A stretch of 64,000 bases of DNA. It comes from an uncultured Bacteroidales bacterium. GTDB lineage: Bacteria; Bacteroidota; Bacteroidia; Bacteroidales; Paludibacteraceae. The notes under the pieces were generated by a model that saw only the letters and a program-made list of their open reading frames with translations, was not told where the DNA came from and did no database searches. The stretch spans positions 1 to 64,000 of the forward strand of contig CASDOZ010000001.1 of NCBI GenBank assembly GCA_949282265.1, given 5' to 3'. Position 1 is the first letter of the stretch. The number at the start of each line of letters is the position of its first letter. This document shows positions 54,530 to 64,000 of the stretch, piece by piece. The position numbers were made by a program, and so were the translations under genes.

Positions 54530-55345
54530 ATGAGACAAAACTTATTCGACATTCAAAATTTGGTAGTTGCCATTACGGGAGGGACTGGTGTTTTGGGGAG
54601 TACCATAGCCACTTATTTGGCCGGACAAGGTGCCAAAATCGTGATTTTGGCGCGTAACAAGGCAAAAGGCGATGCCCTTGTAGATAATATTTGCCGCGAT
54701 GGCGGCGAAGCCATGTTTTTGGCTTGCGATGTGACAGATGCCGAAGCATTGAGATCAGTGTGCGATGCAATTATTGCCCGTTACGGACGTATCGATGTTT
54801 TGCTCAACGGTGCCGGCGGCAACATGCCCGGCGCGGTCATCCCGCCGGACAAGACCTGCCTTGATTTGGATTTGGACGCCATGCGCAGTGTTGTCGATTT
54901 GAATTTGTTCGGTACGGTGTTGCCTACGCAAATCTTTTTGGAAGCCATGCACAAGCAAGGCAAAGGCGTGTTTGTCAATTTCTCTTCGGAATCGGCGTTG
55001 CGTCCGCTGACACGTGTTGCCGGTTACGGTGTCGCCAAGGCGGCGGTTACCAATTACACCAAGCACATGGCTAACGAACTGGCCATCAAATTCGGCGAAA
55101 ATTTCCGTATGAATGCCATTGCACCCGGCTTTTTCCTGACTGAACAGAACCGGAATCTGATGTTGCAGCCCGATGGGAGTTATACCGACCGTGCAAAAAG
55201 CGTTATTGCGCATACTCCTTTTGGCCGTTTCGGCCGTGCAGAGGAACTTTGCGGTACGATTCACTATTTGATTAGCGACGCTTCAAGATTTGTAACTGGT
55301 GCAGTCGTGGTGGTCGATGGCGGTTTTGATTCATTTTCCATTTAA
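54530..55345 (+). CDS. uxuB: SDR-family D-mannonate oxidoreductase (fructuronate reductase type)
   Basis: 271 residues. A classical short-chain dehydrogenase: [12 protein letters not shown] (cofactor loop), LLNGAGGN, catalytic Ser in NFSSESA and YGVAK with Tyr and Lys. The [18 protein letters not shown] insertion is typical of the SDR-type fructuronate/mannonate oxidoreductases found next to uxuA in Bacillus and Bacteroidota. It is unrelated to the long-chain UxuB of E. coli. uxuA starts 11 bp later. The pair supplies the two hexuronate steps missing from the 27.9-32.9 kb operon. Confidence 0.8.
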   Translation: MRQNLFDIQNLVVAITGGTGVLGSTIATYLAGQGAKIVILARNKAKGDALVDNICRDGGEAMFLACDVTDAEALRSVCDAIIARYGRIDVLLNGAGGNMPGAVIPPDKTCLDLDLDAMRSVVDLNLFGTVLPTQIFLEAMHKQGKGVFVNFSSESALRPLTRVAGYGVAKAAVTNYTKHMANELAIKFGENFRMNAIAPGFFLTEQNRNLMLQPDGSYTDRAKSVIAHTPFGRFGRAEELCGTIHYLISDASRFVTGAVVVVDGGFDSFSI

Positions 55346-55356
55346 AAAACAGGATT

Positions 55357-56556
55357 ATGTATTTATGTGAACAAACATGGCGCTGGTACGGGCCTAATGA
55401 CCCGATTACGTTGGCCGATGTAAAGCAAACCGGCGCAACCGGCGTGGTTACGGCTTTGCATCACATACCGAACGGTGAAGTGTGGAGCGTTGATGAAATA
55501 GAAAAACGCAAAACCATGATTGAACAGGCAGGTTTGCGTTGGTCGGTTGTGGAAAGTGTGCCTGTACATGAACATATCAAAACGAGGACGGGCAATTTCC
55601 AGCTTTATATAGAAAACTACAAACAATCGTTGCGCAACTTGGCTGCATGTGGTATCCGGATTGTAACATACAACTTCATGCCGGTTTTGGACTGGACACG
55701 GACTGATTTGGCTTATCAGTTACCAGATGGTTCGCGTGCCTTGCGTTTTGAACGCGCGGCTTTTATGGCTTGGGACTTGTTCATCCTGGAACGTCCGGCC
55801 GCCAAGGCGGAATATAATGAGCAGGAAAAAGCATTGGCACGCGAGCGTTACGAACGTATGGATGAAGAAGAGAAAAAGACCTTGACACGCAATATGATAG
55901 CCGGTTTGCCGGGTGCGGAAGAGAGTTTTACGCTGGACAGTTTCCGCAATGAATTGCAACGCTATGCCGACATTGATGCAGAGCAGTTAAGGCAACACTT
56001 GATTTTGTTTTTGCAGGAAATTGCACCTGTTGCCGATGAAGTAGGCATAAAACTCGTCATTCACCCGGATGATCCGCCGTTTCCCATCCTCGGTTTGCCG
56101 CGCATCATGAGCACTGAAAGTGATTTTGCACGTATTGTGGAAGCTGTGCCTAATCCATCGAATGGATTGTGCTTGTGCACGGGTTCCTTGGGCGTGTCGC
56201 CTGCCAACGATTTGGCAGGCATGATGGAACGCTTCGGAGACCGCATCAATTTTGTGCATCTGCGCAGCACCCAGCGTGATAAAGACGGCAATTTTTACGA
56301 AGCGAACCATTTGGAAGGCGATGCGGACATGTACCATGTCATGAAAAACCTGTTGTTGCTCCAGCAACGTAGGCAGGTTTCCATTCCCGTCCGGCCGGAT
56401 CACGGGCATCAGATGCTGGACGATTTGCATAAACGCACGAACCCCGGCTATTCCTGCATAGGACGGATGCGCGGCTTGGCTGAGTTGCGCGGTTTGGAAA
56501 TGGGCATTGCCTGTTCCATGAAAGAACAACTCTCAATTGGGAATAAATCATTTTGA
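55357..56556 (+). CDS. uxuA: Mannonate dehydratase (UxuA)
   Basis: 399 residues. It dehydrates D-mannonate to 2-keto-3-deoxygluconate, the substrate of KdgK. Family sequences: [19 protein letters not shown] at the N-terminus, [35 protein letters not shown] with the metal-binding Cys, and [13 protein letters not shown]. The TIM-barrel length is normal. It overlaps nothing; the next gene starts 1 bp after its stop. Confidence 0.95.
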   Translation: MYLCEQTWRWYGPNDPITLADVKQTGATGVVTALHHIPNGEVWSVDEIEKRKTMIEQAGLRWSVVESVPVHEHIKTRTGNFQLYIENYKQSLRNLAACGIRIVTYNFMPVLDWTRTDLAYQLPDGSRALRFERAAFMAWDLFILERPAAKAEYNEQEKALARERYERMDEEEKKTLTRNMIAGLPGAEESFTLDSFRNELQRYADIDAEQLRQHLILFLQEIAPVADEVGIKLVIHPDDPPFPILGLPRIMSTESDFARIVEAVPNPSNGLCLCTGSLGVSPANDLAGMMERFGDRINFVHLRSTQRDKDGNFYEANHLEGDADMYHVMKNLLLLQQRRQVSIPVRPDHGHQMLDDLHKRTNPGYSCIGRMRGLAELRGLEMGIACSMKEQLSIGNKSF

Positions 56557-56557
56557 T

Positions 56558-57304
56558 ATGAAACAAGTTATTTTTTCGTGCATTGCATTCGGGTTTGTTT
56601 GTTTTGCAACAGCACAATCAACGGAAAATCTGACACTGACACTTTCTCCCGAACAATACGGGCAAATGGAGCAGCATTTTGCACAAAAACAAAAAGAAAG
56701 GCAGCGGCACGCCGACTGGGCGCAGTTTGATCGTTATGCGGAAGCTAACCGGAATGTTTCAAGTGCGCCCAAAGCGGTATTCATGGGCAACTCCATAACC
56801 GAAGGTTGGGCTAAAAAACGTCCAGACTTCTTTGCTACACATGATTTTGTCGGCCGGGGCATAAGCGGGCAGACGTCATCACACATGCTGGTGCGCTTCC
56901 AAGCGGATGTAATCGCATTGAAACCTAAATATGTGGTTATCCTGGCGGGTACGAATGACATAGCCCAAAACAACGGCACGATAAGCCAGGAACATATTAT
57001 GGAAAATATTCGTTCCATGTGCGAACTTGCAATGGCACATCGCATAAAACCGGTGCTTTGTTCCGTCCTTCCGGCCGCCCGTTTTTCTTGGAATCCAGCT
57101 TTGCAGCCAGCGGAGGACATAAAAGCCTTGAATGTTGCCATAAAGGCTTATGCCGCGGAAAAACGCATCCCTTATGTTGATTTTTACAGCGCGTTGGTCG
57201 ATGACCAGGGAGGACTGCCCGCCGAATATGCCGCCGATGGTGTCCATCCGACAGCGGAAGGATATGCCGTCATGGAAAACATACTGCTCAAAACTTTGAA
57301 ATAA
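56558..57304 (+). CDS. SGNH/GDSL-family esterase, exported
   Basis: 248 residues from the ATG at 56558, which begins a signal peptide (MKQVIFSCIAFGFVCFATA, then Q). SGNH blocks are complete: FMGNSITEGW (Ser), GRGISGQTS (Gly), LAGTNDIAQ (Asn) and DGVHPTAEGY (Asp, His). Such enzymes often remove acetyl groups from plant or host glycans. Placement 1 bp after uxuA suggests de-esterification of uronate-containing polysaccharides, which is inference. Confidence 0.85.
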   Translation: MKQVIFSCIAFGFVCFATAQSTENLTLTLSPEQYGQMEQHFAQKQKERQRHADWAQFDRYAEANRNVSSAPKAVFMGNSITEGWAKKRPDFFATHDFVGRGISGQTSSHMLVRFQADVIALKPKYVVILAGTNDIAQNNGTISQEHIMENIRSMCELAMAHRIKPVLCSVLPAARFSWNPALQPAEDIKALNVAIKAYAAEKRIPYVDFYSALVDDQGGLPAEYAADGVHPTAEGYAVMENILLKTLK

Positions 57305-57322
57305 CCTTTTTTACCTGCAATT

Positions 57323-57973
57323 ATGCGTTATATTTCCCCTTCCTTGTTGGCTGCCGATTTCGGCGATTTGAAAGGTGCTTGTGAAATGATTAACCGCAGC
57401 TCGGCCGAGTGGTTGCATATTGATGTCATGGATGGCGTGTTTGTGCCGAATATCTCATTCGGATTTCCGGTTATGGAGGCCGTCCGCAAGCATTGTGTCA
57501 AGCCGCTCGATGTTCATTTGATGATTGTCAACCCGGAAAAGTATGTTGAACGTTTTGCCGAGGCCGGAGCCTATTCGGTCGGTTTCCATCTGGAAGCCGT
57601 GGAAGATCCGATGCCGGCTCTGAATCTGATAAAAAAACATGGTGTAAAGACTTGTCTGACAATAAACCCTAACATTCCGGTCAGCCGTTTGGAACCTTAT
57701 TTAGACCAGGTGGACATGGTGTTGCTGATGTCGGTGTATGCCGGTTACGGCGGCCAGAAAATCGTGCCGGAAACGCCGGAACGTCTGCGCCAGTTGTCTG
57801 CCATGATCCGTGCCCGCGGCCTTTCCACGCTTATTGAATTGGATGGCGGCGTAACAGTGGACAATGCGGCCGGTTTGTTTGAATTAGGTGCTGACGTGTT
57901 AGTGGCCGGCAGTGCCGTTTTCCGCGCCCCCGACCCGTTGGCGGCCATAGAACAATTGAAGGGAAACCAATAA
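57323..57973 (+). CDS. rpe: Ribulose-phosphate 3-epimerase
   Basis: 216 residues. It interconverts ribulose-5-phosphate and xylulose-5-phosphate. Motifs: SPSLLAADFGDL, LHIDVMDGVFVPNISFG, DVHLMIVNPEKYV, MSVYAGYGGQKIVPE and ELDGGVTVDNAAGLFELGAD, read across strands; the metal His and Asp residues are present. It follows the esterase by 18 bp and faces the glycerate kinase gene (stops 6 bp apart). Confidence 0.96.
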   Translation: MRYISPSLLAADFGDLKGACEMINRSSAEWLHIDVMDGVFVPNISFGFPVMEAVRKHCVKPLDVHLMIVNPEKYVERFAEAGAYSVGFHLEAVEDPMPALNLIKKHGVKTCLTINPNIPVSRLEPYLDQVDMVLLMSVYAGYGGQKIVPETPERLRQLSAMIRARGLSTLIELDGGVTVDNAAGLFELGADVLVAGSAVFRAPDPLAAIEQLKGNQ

Positions 57974-57979
57974 AACAGT

Positions 57980-59140
57980 TTATCCTGTTGCCGGCAATCC
58001 GTTTACCCGTATTCTTTCCATGATTTGCCGGACGGTGTCGGCAATGTTGCGCATTGCCACATCGGATTGCAGGGCTTGTCCGATAGGCATATCGGGCGGT
58101 GTCGTGGCATAGATTCCTGCTATCCCGTGCTTGTGTGGTTCATCCGGGCAATTCGTTTGTCCTGCTATGGCAATGACAGGCACGTTTGCTGTCCGCCCTA
58201 TCTCCGTGATTCCCTGCAAGGTCTTTCCCATGAAACTTTGCCGGTCTATTTTTCCTTCGCCGGTAATTATCAAATCCGCATTTTGGGCGTGTCCGGCAAT
58301 ATGCAGCACATCCGCGAGCAAACGGATGCCGGATGCCAAATCCGCGTGCAGGAACGCGGCCATTGTTCCGCCAACACCTCCGGCCGCTCCGGCACCCTGC
58401 ATGGCATTCAAGTCGAATTTGCATGTCTGTTTCACGAGTGATGCGAAATGCTGCAAACCGTTATCTAACTGGTATATCATTGCGGGCGTAGCCCCTTTTT
58501 GCGGGGCATATACAAAAGCGGCGCCCATTGTGCCGGCAAAAGGATTTGTAACATCACATGCCACCCGGAAGCAGCATTCTTGCAGTTCGAGCATGACGGT
58601 TTGCGTGTCAATTTTAGCGATTTTATGCAGGTTCTCGCCGCAACCGTGCAACATGTTCCCATTTGTATCAAAAAAGCGAAATCCGAGCGCCTGCAATAAG
58701 CCTGTGCCAGCATCGTTTGTGGCGCTTCCACCAATGCCTACCAAAAAATTGCGGTGTCCTTGCACAATGGCAGAGCGAATCAACTCACCGGTTCCGTAAG
58801 TCGTCGTTTTCATGGGATTGCGTTCATTCGGCAGCAACAAAGTCAGGCCGCTGGCCTGCACCAATTCGACAAATGCCGTTTTCCCATCGCCGGAAATCCC
58901 GTATTTTGCCTGGATTGGGCGCATCAATGGGTCGTGCACCCTGCATGTGTTGTAACGGCCGCTTGTCGCGGAAACCAATGCGTCCAAGGTTCCTTCGCCG
59001 CCATCGGCTATTGGCAATTTTACAATCTCACATGTGGGAAAAACGTTCCTGATACCTTGTTCGCAGGCATCGGCTGCCTGCAAGGAAGTCAAACTGCCTT
59101 TGAAAGAATCAAGCGCAAGTATGATTTTGTGCAATTCCAT
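57980..59140 (-). CDS. Glycerate kinase (GarK/GlxK family)
   Basis: 386 residues from the ATG at 59140 (MELHKIILALDSFKGSLTS); the frame's upstream part to 59173 shows no homology. It phosphorylates D-glycerate, usually giving 2-phosphoglycerate in this family. Motifs: DSFKGSLTSLQA, LPIADGGEGTLDAL, GIGGSATNDAGTGLLQALG and GAGAAGGVGGTMAAF. It links sugar-acid or serine breakdown to glycolysis. It is transcribed convergently to rpe and alone. Confidence 0.93.
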   Translation of the reverse strand: MELHKIILALDSFKGSLTSLQAADACEQGIRNVFPTCEIVKLPIADGGEGTLDALVSATSGRYNTCRVHDPLMRPIQAKYGISGDGKTAFVELVQASGLTLLLPNERNPMKTTTYGTGELIRSAIVQGHRNFLVGIGGSATNDAGTGLLQALGFRFFDTNGNMLHGCGENLHKIAKIDTQTVMLELQECCFRVACDVTNPFAGTMGAAFVYAPQKGATPAMIYQLDNGLQHFASLVKQTCKFDLNAMQGAGAAGGVGGTMAAFLHADLASGIRLLADVLHIAGHAQNADLIITGEGKIDRQSFMGKTLQGITEIGRTANVPVIAIAGQTNCPDEPHKHGIAGIYATTPPDMPIGQALQSDVAMRNIADTVRQIMERIRVNGLPATG

Positions 59141-59263
59141 GCTATCCGGATATTTGAATAAAACCAATTGCAAAGGTAGGAAAATTCGGAGTGTTCATAA
59201 AAACATGCCAAGACAAGCACAAAAAATCATGGTTTTTTAAAATCGGCAGGATTGATTTTTTTG

Positions 59264-59271
59264 TATCTTTG
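59264..59271 (+). promoter_or_regulatory. Candidate -7 box (TATCTTTG) for alkaline phosphatase
   Basis: TATCTTTG followed by C fits TAnnTTTG, 33 bp before the ATG at 59305. No well-spaced TTG is visible. No Pho-box-like repeat was recognised. Confidence 0.45.
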
Positions 59272-59304
59272 CCACGAAAGTAACCAGAATAATAGACAAC
59301 CATC

Positions 59305-60714
59305 ATGAAAAAAGTAGCGTTTACCTTGGTATATGTATTTTTGTTTGTGTTTTTTGTGCAAGCACAACAGGCAAAATACGTGTTTTATTTTATTGGCGAT
59401 GGAATGGGTGTTAATCAAGTTTTGGGCACGGAATTATATCGTGGCGAACTGGAAGGAAAAATCGGCATAAAGCCGTTGTTGTTTACCCAATTCCCGTATG
59501 TGACGATGGCTACCACTTTTTCTGCAAGCAGCGGGGTAACGGATTCTGCCGCTTCCGGAACGGCCTTGGCAACGGGACATAAAACCCGGAATGGCACATT
59601 AGGATTGCTTGCCGATTTGGAAACGGAAGTGAACAGTGTGGCTGTGTGGGCACAGAAAAGCGGCTTTCGGGTCGGCATAGGCACGAGTGTTTCCGTCGAT
59701 CATGCCACGCCGGCTGCGTTTTATGCCCATCAGGGCGGACGGGGCAGTTACTATGACATCGGGAAGGACATGATTGCGGCAAATTTCGATTTTTATGCCG
59801 GTTCGGATTTCTGCGACCCTACCAATAAGGAAGTTGAAGGCAATTTTGAAAGCCTTTACAAGTTGGCGGACAATGCCGGATATACCGTTGCCCGAGGTTA
59901 TGAGGACTATTGTAAAAAAGCCAAGAAATCGGATAAACTGATACTGCTGCAACCAGAAACGGCTACCGACATATATTCTCTACCATACGCCATTGACCGT
60001 AAACAAAAAGACATGACATTGGCTGAGATTACACGTGCAGGCATAGATTTTTTGTCGAAAGACAAAGAAAAAGGATTTTTCTTTATGATTGAGGGCGGAA
60101 AAATAGATTGGGCTTGCCATAGCAACGATGCGGCCACGGTTTTCCATGAAATCATGGATATGGACAACGCCATCAGGATTGCCTACGAGTTTTACGAACA
60201 ACATCCGGACGAAACGTTGATTGTCGTTACAGCCGACCACGAAACTGGTGGCATTGTGCTCGGAACGGGGGAATACAAATTGAATTTGCAGGCTTTACAG
60301 TTCCAGAAAATAAGCGAGGCCGGATATACGTTGGTCGTCAACCGGTTGTTGGATCAATATGGCGTTCAGTTACCTTGGGAGGTGGTTAAAGAATCTCTGG
60401 CCGTTAATTTCGGGTTTTGGAAGACCATTCAACTGACAGCAGAGCAAGAAGCCCGTTTAAAAGAAGTTTGTAGCGAGTTGGCCTCCGGGTCTGTTGATTT
60501 GATAAAAAGCGAATATCAGTGGGATAATCCGTTAGCGACGGCAGCAAAACAAATCCTTAACGAAATTGCACTTGTCGGTTGGACAAGCGGCGGACATTCG
60601 GGTGGCTATGTGCCTGTATATGCTGTCGGTGCCGGCGCGGAACATTTCCAAGGACGTATGGACAATGCGGAAATCCCAGTCAAGATTGCAAATGCGGCAG
60701 GATACGGAAGATAA
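59305..60714 (+). CDS. Alkaline phosphatase, exported
   Basis: 469 residues with a signal peptide (KKVAFTLVYVFLFVFFVQA, then QQ). PhoA-superfamily active-site elements: FIGDGMGVNQV (metal Asp), nucleophile Ser 81 in TDSAASGTALATG, MIEGGKIDWACHSND, VTADHETGG and GGHSGGYVPVY. It releases phosphate from monoesters in the periplasm or outside. Length and motifs are close to other Bacteroidota PhoA proteins. Transcribed alone. Confidence 0.95.
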   Translation: MKKVAFTLVYVFLFVFFVQAQQAKYVFYFIGDGMGVNQVLGTELYRGELEGKIGIKPLLFTQFPYVTMATTFSASSGVTDSAASGTALATGHKTRNGTLGLLADLETEVNSVAVWAQKSGFRVGIGTSVSVDHATPAAFYAHQGGRGSYYDIGKDMIAANFDFYAGSDFCDPTNKEVEGNFESLYKLADNAGYTVARGYEDYCKKAKKSDKLILLQPETATDIYSLPYAIDRKQKDMTLAEITRAGIDFLSKDKEKGFFFMIEGGKIDWACHSNDAATVFHEIMDMDNAIRIAYEFYEQHPDETLIVVTADHETGGIVLGTGEYKLNLQALQFQKISEAGYTLVVNRLLDQYGVQLPWEVVKESLAVNFGFWKTIQLTAEQEARLKEVCSELASGSVDLIKSEYQWDNPLATAAKQILNEIALVGWTSGGHSGGYVPVYAVGAGAEHFQGRMDNAEIPVKIANAAGYGR

Positions 60715-60816
60715 TCCCTAAGCAGTTTGGCAATTTTGAATATGATATTGGTGGCTTGAAATATTCGGTATAGCCAACATTTGTTGGAATAAGCAGGCTA
60801 AACTTGTTGTCTGCGT

Positions 60817-60860
60817 AAAAAAAATCCGGCCTGTCGGACAACACATCCAGCAGGCCGGAA
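60817..60860 (-). terminator. Rho-independent terminator of the DUF2723 gene
   Basis: TCCGGCCTG at 60825-60833 pairs with CAGGCCGGA at 60851-60859. On the minus strand the stem is followed by eight T residues (the A-run at 60817-60824). It lies 21 bp beyond the DUF2723 stop. Confidence 0.88.
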
Positions 60861-60880
60861 TTACTTTGCTTAACTTTCTG

Positions 60881-63800
60881 CTACCTTATGGACATACTTG
60901 CAACAATATTCTCATAATCAGCCTTATATTTATTGACTATTTCGTTTTGTTCAAAAGCATTGCAGGTTTGCATAATATAATTAAATATAGCCATTTGGTT
61001 ACCAATCCGACCGGATAAAGATTTGCGGAATGCTGGGCGAAGAGATAATCCCCAGTTAATGTATTGTACGCATTTGTTGGCAACATCATCCATGATTTCG
61101 TTGCCTTTTTCAAACTCGCCCAGATGATAATAAGCGGCAGCCAGGTTGGCACTTGTGTAGTCATGCGGTACATTGCGTCCCGGCAATACTTCCATGCAGT
61201 AATCCAGCGCGGCCAATGCTTTTTCATCTTTTCCTTCGTTAATCAGGGCCTCTACCAATTGGGCGAACATCAGACGGTGTGTCCGGCACATGCGTAACGT
61301 ATTTTCATCCAAATAGATGCGTTCTGCCGATACGTTGCCATAGCGGAATTTGTTCATCATGTTGTCGTACATGATTTCCGTATTGGTGCGTGGTTGTCCG
61401 TCTTCGCTTGCTTTGGGAGTAACCTGATAGGCCATACCGACGAGTTCGAAATATTTTTCCAATCCGAGGTAGTAATCATTCCCGACGGTTACGGCGAAAT
61501 AGACAGGACGTTGCCATTCGTTGCTCAACAGCATTTCCATGACCATCATTTCGCTTTTGGTGGCGCGCCGTTTCAAGTTGATGTCTATCTGCGGTGCAAT
61601 TTCATCCGGAGTGTAGCGGCAGCGCATCGTGTCAATTCCCATCGAAGCCAACGGCGTTGAATCCGTCATTACTGGGTTTGCGAATGCCGGGCTGTTGAGC
61701 ACCTTTTCCTTGTCGATAGGTATATATACCTGATTTGTCGGGAAATAAGGTTCACCGCGTAATTTTGTTTGCGGATTGTCCGAACGGATAAAATCGAATA
61801 TCATTTTCAAATCGGCCGGTTGCTTCATCCTGTCTTCAACCCATACGACTTCGTTGGTACCGGAAATGAAATCCGGCTCTTCCCATGTTATGGGCAATCC
61901 GGCCGATTCATAATAGGAGCGTTTCATTTGGCCGATGTACCAATCTGTCTGCAAATAACTCAAATTGCAGGAACGCACGTCGGTGCGGTAGCCTTCCACT
62001 TCCTGGTTGTACCAGAGCGGGAAAGTATCGTTGTCCCCGTTGCAGAAAATAATGGCGTTCGGGCCGCACGAAGCCAGGTAGTTGCCGCCGAAGTCGCGGG
62101 CTACATAGCGGTTGCTGCGGTCATGGTCGTCCCAGTTTTCCGCAGCCATCAATACGGGAACTCCCAAGCACAAAACAGTGAGTATGGCTGCTGCCAATGG
62201 TTTTGGAATGTATTTCTCCGCTATTTTGAGCAATCCCAGCACACCCAGGCCAATCCAGATGCAGTAGGCATAGAAGGAGCCGGCATAGGCGTAATCACGT
62301 TCGCGCGGCTGGTAGGGCGTCTGGTTCAGGTAAATGACAATGGCCAAGCCGGTCAGGAAAAACAACAGGAATGTGATGACGAAGTTCTGTTTGCCTTTTT
62401 CGCCTTTGGTCAATTGGAAAATGATGCCGATGATACCCAACAACAGCGGCAACATGTAGTATTTGTTGTGGCCTTTGTTGTTTTTCAGCTCATCCGGCAT
62501 GGTGCTTTGGTCGCCCAAACGGGCGTTGTCGATGAACGGAATGCCGGTAATCCAGTTCCCGTGGTCGATTTCGCCGTGGCTTTGTATGTCATTTTGGCGT
62601 CCACTGAAATTCCACATAAAGTAACGCCAATACATGAAATTGCATTGGTAGCGGACAAAGAACCGCAGGTTTTCCAGGAACGTCGGTTTCATTTCGCTTT
62701 TCATTTGACCACAATAGTCGTAAGTCACTTTTTTACCTTTTATGTCCGCCCAGCTTTTATAGGCATCAATATGGCTGGGCTGTGTGCTGTACAGACGCGG
62801 GAAAAGCATGTTGAACCTGTCGTCCATTTTGTAGGTTGTCTTGTGCCCTGTTATGATATATTCGTCTTTTTCATCCAGTGATGATTTAGGTTTAGGTGCA
62901 TACTGTGCCGCACCAACTTTTTCCACAGGAATGCACATATTACCTTCTACGCGCAGTTTGACCGGCGCGTTGTAGGTCGGGCCGAAAAACAGCGGGCGGT
63001 CGCCATACTGTTCGCGATTCAAGTAATATTTCAACGCAAACACATTGTCCGGCGAGTTCTGGTCCATGGGCGGCTGTGCAGCCGAACGTACCACAATCAG
63101 CGTGTAGGAGGAATATCCTATCAGCATGACAGCAATCATGAGTATAGCCGTGTTCAGCCAGCGTGAACTGATGATGTCCTTTTTCCAATAGAAGAATCCC
63201 GCCAAGGCGGCGATAACGAGTAATCCGATAATGACGCTTTCGCCGAAGAACGGAATTCCGACGGCTGTAACAGCCAGAATAAACGAAATGGCCATGCGCC
63301 AATAGTTACGTCCCGTGTGGGTTTCCCAAATTGCCCAAACCAACGAAGCTATGACAATTATGATATAGACGAATACGCCGGTGTTATATGAACATCCGAG
63401 CGTATTGACAAAGAACAGTTCGAACCAGCAGGCGACTTCCACAAATCCCGGAATCAGACCGTAAAGGACAACGCCCAGAATGGCGGCGGAAGTAACCATG
63501 GCTATGCAAAAGCCCAGAAGCGTCGGTTTGAACTTGTTGAAATAATATACCAGCACAATGGCAGGAATGGCCAGCAAGTTCAGCAGGTGCACGCCGATGG
63601 ACAAGCCCATCAAGTAGGCAATCAGGATTAACCAGCGGTCGGAGCCAGCCTTGTCGGAAGCGGCATCCCATTTCAGAATCAGCCAGAAAACGACTGCTGT
63701 AAACAATGACGAATAAGCATAAACTTCACCTTCCACGGCGGAGAACCAGAAAGTATCGGAGAAAGTGTAAGCCAGCGAACCAACTAATCCGGCGCCCAGA

Positions 63801-64000
63801 ATGCCGATGCCTGTGCCCAAACTGATTTCCTTGCCTTCCGTAACGAACATTTTGCGCGCCAACAGCGTGATTGTCCAGAACAGGAACAAAATGGTAAAGG
63901 CACTGCACAGCGCAGACATGGAGTTAATCATGGCAGCTACCTTGGTCGGGTCGGATGCGAAGAGCGAGAAGAAACGCCCAGTCAGCATGAAGAACGGCGC
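60881..64000 (-). CDS. DUF2723 membrane protein, 5' end outside window
   Basis: About 1039 residues are present and the frame runs off the right edge (APFF precedes the first internal Met at 63988), so the start is missing. The N-terminal half has about a dozen membrane helices and fits DUF2723, a GT-C-like family. The middle contains QTPYQPRERDYAYAGSFYAY, then FCNGDNDTFPLWYNQEVEGYRTDV and NLSYLQTDWYI. The C-terminal 180 residues are helical, TPR-like (EALINEGKDEKALAALDYCM). The family is implicated in protein O-mannosylation-type glycosylation in Bacteroidota; the exact reaction is not established here. Confidence 0.88.
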   Translation of the reverse strand, partial: APFFMLTGRFFSLFASDPTKVAAMINSMSALCSAFTILFLFWTITLLARKMFVTEGKEISLGTGIGILGAGLVGSLAYTFSDTFWFSAVEGEVYAYSSLFTAVVFWLILKWDAASDKAGSDRWLILIAYLMGLSIGVHLLNLLAIPAIVLVYYFNKFKPTLLGFCIAMVTSAAILGVVLYGLIPGFVEVACWFELFFVNTLGCSYNTGVFVYIIIVIASLVWAIWETHTGRNYWRMAISFILAVTAVGIPFFGESVIIGLLVIAALAGFFYWKKDIISSRWLNTAILMIAVMLIGYSSYTLIVVRSAAQPPMDQNSPDNVFALKYYLNREQYGDRPLFFGPTYNAPVKLRVEGNMCIPVEKVGAAQYAPKPKSSLDEKDEYIITGHKTTYKMDDRFNMLFPRLYSTQPSHIDAYKSWADIKGKKVTYDYCGQMKSEMKPTFLENLRFFVRYQCNFMYWRYFMWNFSGRQNDIQSHGEIDHGNWITGIPFIDNARLGDQSTMPDELKNNKGHNKYYMLPLLLGIIGIIFQLTKGEKGKQNFVITFLLFFLTGLAIVIYLNQTPYQPRERDYAYAGSFYAYCIWIGLGVLGLLKIAEKYIPKPLAAAILTVLCLGVPVLMAAENWDDHDRSNRYVARDFGGNYLASCGPNAIIFCNGDNDTFPLWYNQEVEGYRTDVRSCNLSYLQTDWYIGQMKRSYYESAGLPITWEEPDFISGTNEVVWVEDRMKQPADLKMIFDFIRSDNPQTKLRGEPYFPTNQVYIPIDKEKVLNSPAFANPVMTDSTPLASMGIDTMRCRYTPDEIAPQIDINLKRRATKSEMMVMEMLLSNEWQRPVYFAVTVGNDYYLGLEKYFELVGMAYQVTPKASEDGQPRTNTEIMYDNMMNKFRYGNVSAERIYLDENTLRMCRTHRLMFAQLVEALINEGKDEKALAALDYCMEVLPGRNVPHDYTSANLAAAYYHLGEFEKGNEIMDDVANKCVQYINWGLSLRPAFRKSLSGRIGNQMAIFNYIMQTCNAFEQNEIVNKYKADYENIVASMSIR

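Noticed and set aside
1..64000. Prophage, integrative element or tRNA/rRNA genes
   Set aside because: No integrase, transposase, capsid, relaxase, att-like duplication or cloverleaf/rRNA sequence was recognised anywhere in the window; tRNA absence was judged by eye only.

Overview
The window is a chromosomal segment of a Bacteroidota bacterium, most likely order Bacteroidales. The case rests on promoters of the TTG-N(18-22)-TAnnTTTG type, several proteins ending in a type IX secretion (T9SS) sorting domain, a PorZ-like T9SS component, BspA-like leucine-rich proteins, a C10 (streptopain-type) protease, and Bacteroidota-style gene runs (SPOR-folE, hpt-adk-obg, DUF5063-exonuclease-rlmI). Genus cannot be fixed from the sequence. 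I saw no rRNA, tRNA, CRISPR array, transposase, integrase or phage gene.

Layout. 1-7 kb: three BspA-like repeat proteins in tandem, GC-rich, with nearly identical C-terminal sorting domains. The first is broken by a deletion and frameshift. They are followed by a strong terminator and about 600 bp of noncoding DNA carrying two palindromic dispersed repeats. 7-13 kb: parE, an orphan D12-type adenine methyltransferase, tadA, a PrsW-type membrane protease and a TGS-domain nucleoside kinase, all on the plus strand. 13-14.2 kb: SPOR protein and folE behind a canonical promoter. 14.2-20 kb, minus strand: an AT-rich pair of envelope membrane genes (EptA-like phosphoethanolamine transferase and a GT-C-like protein), then PorZ and rdgB. 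20-22.3 kb: S41 protease and pnuC. 22.2-24.3 kb, minus strand: PAP2 phosphatase and a three-gene ECF sigma / small membrane protein / periplasmic helical protein operon. 24.4-27.8 kb: DUF5063, DEDDy exonuclease, RlmI-like methyltransferase, then a second ECF sigma factor and a 57-residue ORF.

27.8-33 kb, minus strand: hexuronate catabolism (uxaC, kdgK, kdgA/eda, exuT-like transporter). The two missing steps of that pathway, a fructuronate-reductase-type SDR and uxuA, lie 22 kb away at 54.5-56.6 kb. Together they would take glucuronate or galacturonate to pyruvate and glyceraldehyde-3-phosphate. 33-42.6 kb: dapB, a repeat lipoprotein, comEC, a secreted lamin-tail protein, asd, a C10 protease and a lipoprotein. 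42.7-46.9 kb: a 7TM-HD phosphohydrolase and an NlpC/P60 hydrolase transcribed apart from one symmetric overlapping promoter, then a lipoprotein with a thioredoxin fold lacking its CxxC. 46.9-54.4 kb: paired half-size chromate transporters, a ClC channel, a WcaJ-type sugar transferase, tsaC/sua5, hpt-adk-obg. 54.5-64 kb: the uxuB-type SDR and uxuA, SGNH hydrolase, rpe, glycerate kinase, alkaline phosphatase and a DUF2723 membrane protein cut by the window end.

Nothing here can be claimed outright as a new system. The best leads are the broken and modular BspA cluster, the sigma factor plus 57-aa ORF, the sigma / membrane / helical-protein operon, the C10 protease with its adjacent lipoprotein, the symmetric divergent promoter, and the inverted repeat over the kdgK promoter.
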